Shown: in pieces, positions 14,224 through 19,378 of the stretch
Layout of the letters: each line of letters opens with the position of its first letter
Position numbering within the stretch: the stretch's first letter is position 1
NCBI GenBank assembly: GCA_900544685.1
Contig: UQWA01000041.1
Span: forward strand, 1 to 19,378
Length of the DNA stretch: 19,378 nt
Direction of reading: 5' to 3'
From: an uncultured Lachnospiraceae bacterium
GTDB lineage: Bacteria; Bacillota; Clostridia; Lachnospirales; Lachnospiraceae
Program-made: the position numbers and the translations under genes
Notes under the pieces: generated by a model
The model's database searches: none
What the model saw: only the letters and a program-made list of their open reading frames with translations
What the model was told of the DNA's origin: nothing

Positions 14224-15012
14224 TCAGATATATAGAATAAACTTGTCTTTCTTTCTCTGGAATACGGTTACACCAATTACCAGCATAATAAATGCAATGA
14301 TCCATCCTCCGAAGAATATCCTCGGTCCCGGAAGACGTCCGGAATAGATCAGGTCGCGGAACTGCGCAACATAGTAATACATTGGATTGAATGCTTTGAT
14401 TAATAACTGCATATTCCGTGGCAGTCTCTCAATTGGATAAATGATAGGAGTCAGATACAGCCATGCTGTGGTGACTGCATTATAAATATACATAATGTCA
14501 CGGAAAAATACATTCATTGTTGCCAGCAAGAATCCCAGTCCGCAGCAGAAAATATACATCTGAATTACTACCACTGGGAACAGTAAGAATGTCCAGTAGA
14601 ACTTTGCTCCTGTAACAATCATTACAATTATCAGTGCTCCCATGGACAATACCATATCCACCATACAACTGGTCACTTTTGCCAGAGTAAAAATATACTT
14701 CGGAACATTGGTCTTTTTCAGCAATGCTGCATTTCCTGTTACCGACTTCATGGCATTGTTGGTACTGATTTTCAGGAAATCATATAAAGTACGGCCGGTT
14801 AATAAGTACACCGGATAATTATCAATATTCTTGTTGAACATGGTGGAGAATACAATGGTTAATACCAGCATAATCAGCAATGGATTCAATACGCTCCACA
14901 CATAACCCAAAAAACTTCTTCTGTATTTCAGCTTCAAGTCTCTGCTTACCAGCTCTCGTACCAGATCTTTGTACTGATACAATACTTTTATTCGATACTG
15001 AAAAGCGCTCAT
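14224..15012 (-). CDS. ABC-2 type polysaccharide export permease (Wzm/TagG-like)
   Basis: Membrane half of a polysaccharide exporter that moves a lipid-linked glycan to the outer face. The 262 residues show a short amphipathic N-terminus (FQYRIKVLYQYKDLVRELV), the family motif SRDLKLKYRRSFLGYVWSVL near 23-42, and six hydrophobic segments at about 43-62, 66-80, 108-130, 142-165, 178-195 and 232-252. The PIIYPIERLP loop near 190 and the FNPMYYYVAQFRDLIYSGRL segment near 207-226 are typical of Wzm/TagG. GAGAGGAAG lies about 11 bases before the ATG. The fused ATPase/Glf gene starts 65 bases downstream, with no terminator seen between, so the two should be co-transcribed. The upstream gap (15013-15077) has a TATACT-like -10 on the minus strand with no clear -35. 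Confidence 0.94.
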   Translation of the reverse strand: MSAFQYRIKVLYQYKDLVRELVSRDLKLKYRRSFLGYVWSVLNPLLIMLVLTIVFSTMFNKNIDNYPVYLLTGRTLYDFLKISTNNAMKSVTGNAALLKKTNVPKYIFTLAKVTSCMVDMVLSMGALIIVMIVTGAKFYWTFLLFPVVVIQMYIFCCGLGFLLATMNVFFRDIMYIYNAVTTAWLYLTPIIYPIERLPRNMQLLIKAFNPMYYYVAQFRDLIYSGRLPGPRIFFGGWIIAFIMLVIGVTVFQRKKDKFILYI

Positions 15013-15077
15013 TGTTTTTTCGATCTTCCTCTCTTTTTGTAATTTTCCAGGCTCGATCCCAGAATCAGCTTAGTATA

Positions 15078-16616
15078 TCACACTTTTATACAAACATCTA
15101 CTTTTTTTCCCGTATAATCCCGCAGTCCCTGTATTTCCAGGCCTTTCCGCTGCATATCCAGTATATGGGTAATCAGTTTTTCTGTCATTCTCTCACCCGG
15201 TACTGCCAGTGGAATTCCAGGCGGATACAGATAGATATATTCTCCGCAAACCTGCCCTGTACTGTCTGTCAGATCCATCGTCTGCATCCTGCTGCCTGTT
15301 GCCTGCGCAATCGTCATCACCTGCTCCGTCTCCCTCCCAAAGCTGGTCTCTGTAGGCACAGACGCCCTCTCCAGCCTGTCATTATTGGCTTTTATATCTC
15401 CCATCTGGCTCCTTTCCACATAAGTTGTGGAAATCATCTCGTCAATGTGGATAAGTGCATTTTTCAGTCTCAGGAACCCTTCATCCGTATCAGCCAGACT
15501 GGTCAGGGCTATCACATATCCTGCTGCAGCCATCTCTGCTTCCAGATGATATTCTTTTCTTAATATTTCTGCCAGCTCCTGTCCACTCAGACCATCTGCC
15601 GCAATGACCAGTTTTCCCGGATCAATTTTCCGGTATTGCAACAGATGAATATGCTTTAACTTTGCTGTATCCTTCCGGAATTTCTGGATTCTCCTAGAAT
15701 AAAGAGCAAATAATTCCGTTCCCTGATCCTTTATCAGTCGGATACACTGATCCATTCCTGCCATAAATACATACGACGGACTGCTGGTTTCAAAAATATC
15801 CAGATATTTTCTCACTCTCTCACTGCCGATCAGACTGTCCTTTCCTCTGTGTAAAAGTGCCGTCTGGGTCAACGATGGCAGTGTCTTATGAAGACTGTGG
15901 ATCACCAGATCTGCTCCCAGCTTTAGAGAATTTTCAGGAAAATAAGGATAAAATCCAAAATGTGCTCCGTGAGCTTCATCCACAATCAGTGGGATACCAT
16001 GCTGATGAGCAATCTCAGCTATTCTTTTCACATCGGATACCACACCGTCATATGTGGGGGAAGTAATCACCATGGCTTCGATATCCTGATTCATTTTTAA
16101 TGCCTGCTCCACATCCGCTGGGTCAATCGGTCCGTTGATCTGCGCCGCCCCCTGCCATACAATATCTCCATCCATAAACAACTGTGGATAAAGGTAAACC
16201 GTTTCCAGCTCGCGCAGCTCTACCGCGTGATAAACTGCTTTGTGACAGTTTCTTGCTATCAGAATCTTCCCTCTTTGAGATGTGCATGCAAATACCGACG
16301 CCAAAATGCCACAGGTACTTCCATTAATCAGATAGAAGCTCTCCTTTGCGCCATACAGATCCGCTGCCCTCTTCTGTCCCTCCATCAGAATTTCTTCTGC
16401 ATGGTGAAGATTATCAAACCCGTCAATCTCCGTAATATCAATCTGATAAGGCATATTATCTCCATATACACCGCCCAGAAGTTCTCTGATCAATTCTGGA
16501 TTTCTCTTATGCCCCGGCATGTGGAAGGGATAAGCATCCGAGCTACAGTATTCCATCAGTTTCTCATATAGAAAATTTTGTTCTTTCTGTTCTGTTTTTT
16601 TACTTTTATTACTCAT
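15078..16616 (-). CDS. Orn/Lys/Arg decarboxylase family PLP enzyme
   Basis: A 512-residue member of the short, AAT-fold Orn/Lys/Arg decarboxylase family (SpeA/YaaO-like), which forms cadaverine, putrescine or agmatine. The N-terminus has the family signature AYPFHMPGHKRN and INGSTCGILASVFAC near 97-111. The PLP site is clear: SPTYDGVVSDVKRIAEI, the cofactor-ring Asp213 in LIVDEAHGAHF, and the Schiff-base Lys244 in HSLHKTLPSLTQ. The C-terminal domain continues with YLYPPGIPLAVPGERMT. I start at ATG 16614-16616, with a weak AGG at 10 bases; the frame extends to a TTG at 16682, but that stretch looks like leader. The substrate cannot be told from sequence. It is upstream of, and codirectional with, the exporter genes, though its link to the polysaccharide is doubtful. 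Confidence 0.9.
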   Translation of the reverse strand: MSNKSKKTEQKEQNFLYEKLMEYCSSDAYPFHMPGHKRNPELIRELLGGVYGDNMPYQIDITEIDGFDNLHHAEEILMEGQKRAADLYGAKESFYLINGSTCGILASVFACTSQRGKILIARNCHKAVYHAVELRELETVYLYPQLFMDGDIVWQGAAQINGPIDPADVEQALKMNQDIEAMVITSPTYDGVVSDVKRIAEIAHQHGIPLIVDEAHGAHFGFYPYFPENSLKLGADLVIHSLHKTLPSLTQTALLHRGKDSLIGSERVRKYLDIFETSSPSYVFMAGMDQCIRLIKDQGTELFALYSRRIQKFRKDTAKLKHIHLLQYRKIDPGKLVIAADGLSGQELAEILRKEYHLEAEMAAAGYVIALTSLADTDEGFLRLKNALIHIDEMISTTYVERSQMGDIKANNDRLERASVPTETSFGRETEQVMTIAQATGSRMQTMDLTDSTGQVCGEYIYLYPPGIPLAVPGERMTEKLITHILDMQRKGLEIQGLRDYTGKKVDVCIKV

Positions 16617-16724
16617 TCTTTTATAACCTAAAATCCTGTTTCTAGTATTTTCCTGCGGAAAGTTGATGTTAGTATAACACAATCCTAAGGCTCCATGATA
16701 TAATATTTGAGATCATGGCAATTG

Positions 16725-16842
16725 TCTGAATAGTTACTCTCATTTCACTATGTAGTTTTCAGACCGTGCCAGTAATTCTTAATCTGTATCTGTTCAGTAC
16801 CTTCACAGATACGAAGTGGTTTCTGAACAGTTACTTTCATCT
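16725..16842. repeat. Short direct repeats and hairpin upstream of the phosphatase gene
   Basis: The string TCTGAATAGTTACTCTCAT (16725-16743) recurs as TCTGAACAGTTACTTTCAT (16822-16840), 97 bases away. The right copy also pairs with an upstream CTGTTCAG (16790-16797 with CTGAACAG at 16823-16830), giving an 8-bp hairpin that extends imperfectly through ACC..TTC / GAAGTGGT. The arrangement resembles a small dispersed palindromic repeat (REP or MITE remnant) left in a promoter region; this is inference. Nothing coding is seen between 16617 and 16860. Confidence 0.45.
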
Positions 16843-16860
16843 TTATTTAGGAGTACAATT

Positions 16861-17643
16861 ATGAATTTAGTAATTATCAGACATGGTGATCCTGATTATG
16901 AACACGATACCTTAACCGAACAAGGCTGGAAAGAGGCTGAGATTCTTTCCCACCGTATGGAAAAAATGAATATAAGAGATTTTTACGTATCCCCTCTTGG
17001 ACGTGCGCAGGACACCGCATCCTGCACTTTAAAACGAATGAACCGTACAGCCACCACTTTTGACTGGCTTCAGGAATTTCCTGCACGTGTTTTTCTGGAT
17101 GAAGAAGCAACGAAAAAATCTCTTCTGGCAGCTTATCCTGATCGCCAGGACCGTGACGGCAGACTGACTGCCAATGTATGCTGGGATATTCTGCCATCCT
17201 ATCTCTTCCGCCACCCAGAATATTTTCATCCAACCATGTGGCGTGACAGCGAAATTGCTCATTCTGGCAGCCTGCTGTCTGTTTATGACAATGTAGTGAC
17301 TGAATTCGACCGTCTGCTGGCTTCCTACGGCTATGTACGTGACGGGGAACTTTACCGGGTAGAACAATCCAACCGTGACACCATCGTCTTTTTCTGTCAT
17401 TTTGGTCTGGAATGTGTTCTGTTATCCCACCTGATGAATGTATCCCCGTTTATTCTGTGGCATACCACAGCCTTTGCACCGACTTCTGTATCAACCATTC
17501 ATACCGAAGAACGGGAACCGGGTACTTCCATCTTCCGTGCGGCCCATTTAGGTGATATCTCTCACCTGACTGCTGCAGGCATGGAACCTTCGTTTTCTGC
17601 ACGTTTCTGTGAAACCTATGACACCGCCGAACAGCGTCATTAA
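16861..17643 (+). CDS. Histidine phosphatase (phosphoglycerate mutase superfamily)
   Basis: A 260-residue member of the histidine phosphatase superfamily. The phospho-acceptor motif is at the very start (LVIIRHGDPDYEHDTLTEQG, residues 3-22), with the conserved SPLGRAQDTA arginine segment near 46-55 and the second catalytic His in IVFFCHFGLE near 177-186. Together these complete the active site, so it should be catalytically competent. The substrate is not evident; relatives act on sugar phosphates, cobalamin intermediates or other small phosphoesters. The chosen ATG has TAGGAG seven bases upstream; a longer in-frame reading from 16816 runs through the repeat region and has no ribosome site. 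It heads a plus-strand unit with apbE, 14 bases downstream. Confidence 0.9.
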   Translation: MNLVIIRHGDPDYEHDTLTEQGWKEAEILSHRMEKMNIRDFYVSPLGRAQDTASCTLKRMNRTATTFDWLQEFPARVFLDEEATKKSLLAAYPDRQDRDGRLTANVCWDILPSYLFRHPEYFHPTMWRDSEIAHSGSLLSVYDNVVTEFDRLLASYGYVRDGELYRVEQSNRDTIVFFCHFGLECVLLSHLMNVSPFILWHTTAFAPTSVSTIHTEEREPGTSIFRAAHLGDISHLTAAGMEPSFSARFCETYDTAEQRH

Positions 17644-17657
17644 CGTCCGAGGTTCCT

Positions 17658-18641
17658 ATGAAAAAATTGAAAACCATTATACTTTCCTGCAGTCTTCTGC
17701 TACTATGTAGTGGCTGCCAGATAAAAAACAATCAGCAGTCTGTCGGTACCCTGTATGAAAAAAACTTCGTTTATTTTGATACCGTCATTGATCTACAATT
17801 TTATGCAGATGAAAATGGCAATGATCTGATGAATCATTGCGTAAATATGTGCGGGGACTATGAACAGACCTTCAGTCGTACACTGGAATCAAGCGAACTG
17901 TACGCCATCAATCACAGAACCGAAGATACCGTAACAGTATCTGACAATATGGCAGAACTGATATCCACCGGACTGGAATATTACCGGATATCAAATGGAA
18001 AATTTGATATCACGGTAGCTCCCCTGTCTGATCTGTGGGATTTTAAGAGTGAAGATGCCACTGTCCCACCTCGGAAAGATATAGAAGCAGCTTTGGAAAA
18101 AGTCGGTGCGGATCAGATCTCATTATCCGGTAATACCCTTACATTTTCTTCTGACGATGTGATGATTGATCTCGGTGCACTGGTCAAAGGCTTTGCAGCG
18201 GATCATATTAAGTCCTATCTGACCGAACATGGCGTCACCTCCGGTCTTCTGAATCTGGGCGGTAATGTTCTCACCATTGGAAATCGTCCCGACGGTGCAC
18301 AATGGAGTATCGGTATTCAAAAACCTTTTGATGACAATGAACCAGTGGCAGATGTTGTGAAGGTCACTGACAAAACTGTAGTATCCTCCGGTATCTACGA
18401 GCGTTACTTTAAACAGGATGGTGTGATCTATCATCATATTCTGGATCCTGATACCGGATACCCTATTCAGAATGATCTCTGGGGCGTATCCATTATCTGT
18501 GATTCTTCTTTGACCGGAGATGCACTGAGCACCACCTGTATGACTCTTGGATATGAAAAAGCATCCGAACTGATCAACTCACTGCCCGACACTGAGGCAG
18601 AATTTGTTCTTACCGGATGTGAATTGAAAAAAACATTTTAA
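17658..18641 (+). CDS. apbE: FAD:protein FMN transferase (ApbE lipoprotein)
   Basis: Attaches FMN covalently to Thr or Ser of target flavoproteins such as Rnf/Nqr subunits, outside the membrane. The 327 residues begin with a lipoprotein signal (MKKLKTIILSCSLLLLCSGC, acylated Cys at 20). Then come FVYFDTVIDLQFY, SELYAIN, YRISNGKFDITVAPLSDLW, DLGALVKGFAADHIK, GLLNLGGNVLTIGNRPDGAQ, the YHHILDPDTGYPIQN FAD/metal segment and TGDALSTTCMTLG, all in the family order. The lipobox has Cys at -3, slightly unusual. CGAGG lies before the ATG. No target flavoprotein gene is in the window. It is followed 11 bases later by the NusG-domain-II gene, a common pairing. Confidence 0.95.
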   Translation: MKKLKTIILSCSLLLLCSGCQIKNNQQSVGTLYEKNFVYFDTVIDLQFYADENGNDLMNHCVNMCGDYEQTFSRTLESSELYAINHRTEDTVTVSDNMAELISTGLEYYRISNGKFDITVAPLSDLWDFKSEDATVPPRKDIEAALEKVGADQISLSGNTLTFSSDDVMIDLGALVKGFAADHIKSYLTEHGVTSGLLNLGGNVLTIGNRPDGAQWSIGIQKPFDDNEPVADVVKVTDKTVVSSGIYERYFKQDGVIYHHILDPDTGYPIQNDLWGVSIICDSSLTGDALSTTCMTLGYEKASELINSLPDTEAEFVLTGCELKKTF

Positions 18642-18652
18642 GGAATGAATTT

Positions 18653-19027
18653 ATGAAAAGAAAAAGAAATACCGTTTTGTTTCTCATCATTCTGTTCCTG
18701 ATTATCGGTATTGGCTTCCTGATCCAGAGATATTATTTTGGAAAATCCGGTATCAGCGCAATCATTGAACAGGATGGAGAAACGGTTGCCGAACTGAATC
18801 TGAACAAAAATACTGAATTTGTTCTCAATGATGGAAATGGCGGAAGCAACACCATTACGGTTCAAAATGGACATATTTCTGTCACAGAAGCCAACTGTCC
18901 TGATCTTGTATGTGTACGAACCGGTGCCATTTCCCAGACCGGTGAAGTCATAGCCTGCCTGCCTCACAAATTAATTATTACCATCTCATCTGACCAGATA
19001 GATTCCCTGGATAGCCTCACCTGGTAA
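18653..19027 (+). CDS. NusG domain II-containing membrane-anchored protein
   Basis: A 124-residue protein with one N-terminal membrane segment (about 8-27, preceded by MKRKRN) and an extracytoplasmic NusG-domain-II (NusG_II) beta fold. The family features are visible: ISAIIEQDGETVAEL, then NTITVQNGHISVTEANCPDL with a Cys at about 82, VCVRTGAISQTGEVIACLPH with two further Cys, and KLIITI. Such proteins sit next to apbE and often next to a small transporter in Clostridia; their function is not established. They are not transcription factors despite the name. It ends the three-gene plus-strand unit; the usual transporter gene does not follow here. AAGGAA lies about 7 bases before the ATG. Confidence 0.88.
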   Translation: MKRKRNTVLFLIILFLIIGIGFLIQRYYFGKSGISAIIEQDGETVAELNLNKNTEFVLNDGNGGSNTITVQNGHISVTEANCPDLVCVRTGAISQTGEVIACLPHKLIITISSDQIDSLDSLTW

Positions 19028-19074
19028 AATATCTGATCATTCTCTAAAAATAAATTTAAGAATACAATGCGAAA

Positions 19075-19097
19075 GGGCTGTGCAGATTGCACAGCCC
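19075..19097 (+). terminator. Hairpin after the apbE unit
   Basis: GGGCTGTGC (19075-19083) pairs perfectly with GCACAGCCC (19089-19097) around AGATT. The stem is strong but is followed by CTTCAGG, not a T-run, so termination may be partial or may rely on Rho. Confidence 0.6.
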
Positions 19098-19127
19098 CTT
19101 CAGGAAAGAGAAAAATTATATTTTGAG

Positions 19128-19195
19128 GGAGTACTCCGCAGCGTGTGGTCGCTGCGAAGTGTGAGTTATGAAATATATTAGCTCTTTGCTAATAT
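19128..19195. other. Cluster of three short palindromes in the gap before tRNA-Lys
   Basis: Within 68 bases are a 10-bp palindrome GGAGTACTCC (19128-19137), a 7-bp hairpin CGCAGCG / CGCTGCG (19137-19143 and 19150-19156, loop TGTGGT) and an 8-bp hairpin ATATTAGC / GCTAATAT (19175-19182 and 19188-19195, loop TCTTT). None is followed by a T-run, and the GC-rich middle stands out in AT-rich DNA. No reading frame with a ribosome site covers it. It may be a structured RNA or recombination remnant; I do not recognise it. The remaining bases 19196-19295 hold nothing clear. Confidence 0.4.
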
Positions 19196-19295
19196 GGTGT
19201 TAGTATATACAACAAATGTGTTCAAACTATGTTTTCATCCTAAAGAAATCATAAAATTTCTTACGAAAATCTGAATTAAAAACAAAATAAAAAAA

Positions 19296-19313
19296 CCAGG
19301 ATACTCATCCTGG
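19296..19313 (-). terminator. Terminator of tRNA-Lys
   Basis: On the minus strand CCAGGAT, loop GAGT, ATCCTGG is followed by seven T and then ATTTTG, a textbook intrinsic terminator 10 bases after the tRNA 3' end. Confidence 0.9.
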
Positions 19314-19323
19314 ATTCATAAAG

Positions 19324-19378
19324 TGAAGCATCGGGGATTCGAACCCCGGACAACTTGATTAAAAGTCAAGTGCTCTAC
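19324..19378 (-). tRNA. tRNA-Lys (anticodon TTT), 5' part outside the window
   Basis: The minus strand reads positions 19 to 73 of a standard tRNA: end of the D arm GTAGAGC, anticodon stem CTTGA / TCAAG with loop CTTTTAA (anticodon TTT), variable TTGTC, T stem CGGGG / CCCCG with TTCGAAT, acceptor strand ATGCTTC and discriminator A. CCA is not encoded. About 18 bases at the 5' end lie beyond the window edge. It decodes AAA and AAG. Confidence 0.95.

Noticed and set aside
16617..16682. TTG at 16682 as the start of the decarboxylase
   Set aside because: The added 22 residues are unlike the family N-terminus and no well-spaced ribosome site precedes the TTG; the ATG at 16616 fits better, though its own site is weak.
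16790..16830. Hairpin before the phosphatase gene as a terminator
   Set aside because: No gene reads into it from upstream on the plus strand and no T-run follows on either strand.
1..19378. CRISPR array, toxin-antitoxin or defence genes
   Set aside because: No regularly spaced repeats and no protein with defence-type motifs were seen on either strand.

Overview
The window looks like a cell-surface polysaccharide locus from a low-GC Gram-positive gut-type anaerobe of the Clostridia, most likely Lachnospiraceae. The grounds are AT-rich intergenic DNA, strong AGGAG-type ribosome sites, a tRNA-Lys with no encoded CCA, the DPM-like glycosyltransferase/DUF2304 pair, and an ApbE plus NusG-domain-II pair. 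The genus is inference; no 16S or marker gene is present.

Layout. 1-1720: the tail of an unknown upstream gene, then a two-module family 2 glycosyltransferase (GT2) on the plus strand, closed by a hairpin shared with the converging operon. 1787-4646 (minus strand): a tightly overlapping four-gene unit of polyprenyl-phosphate-type GT2 (TTG start), DUF2304 membrane protein and two rhamnosyltransferase-like GT2s. 4764-6226: rfbD (rmlD) behind a broken second copy of rfbC. 6432-7157: a glycosyltransferase gene fragment and a decayed IS200/IS605-type element. 7162-7947: another GT2 with its own promoter. 8184-10888: the rfbA-rfbB-rfbC dTDP-rhamnose operon. 10989-12173: a divergent MerR regulator fused to a methyltransferase. 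12248-15012: an ABC polysaccharide exporter whose ATPase is fused in frame to UDP-galactopyranose mutase. 15078-16616: an Orn/Lys/Arg decarboxylase-family enzyme. 16861-19027 (plus strand): histidine phosphatase, ApbE and a NusG-domain-II protein. 19324-19378: partial tRNA-Lys.

How it works together (inference from families). RfbABCD make dTDP-L-rhamnose and the Glf half of the fusion makes UDP-galactofuranose. The GT2s build a rhamnose- and probably galactofuranose-containing chain on a lipid carrier at the inner face of the membrane, and the ABC-2 permease plus fused ATPase export it. The DPM-like GT/DUF2304 pair may supply a lipid-linked sugar for side-chain decoration outside. No initiating glycosyl-phosphate transferase, polymerase or ligase is in the window.

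The most unusual points are the exporter-ATPase/Glf fusion, the MerR-methyltransferase fusion next to a MerR-style 19-bp-spacer promoter facing rfbA, and the signs of rearrangement between 5.7 and 8.9 kb: duplicated rfbC, an exact 129-bp deletion between 11-bp repeats, a transferase fragment and an IS200 relic. The last three protein genes before the tRNA look like ordinary non-polysaccharide genes, so the right edge of the locus is probably near 15.0-16.7 kb.
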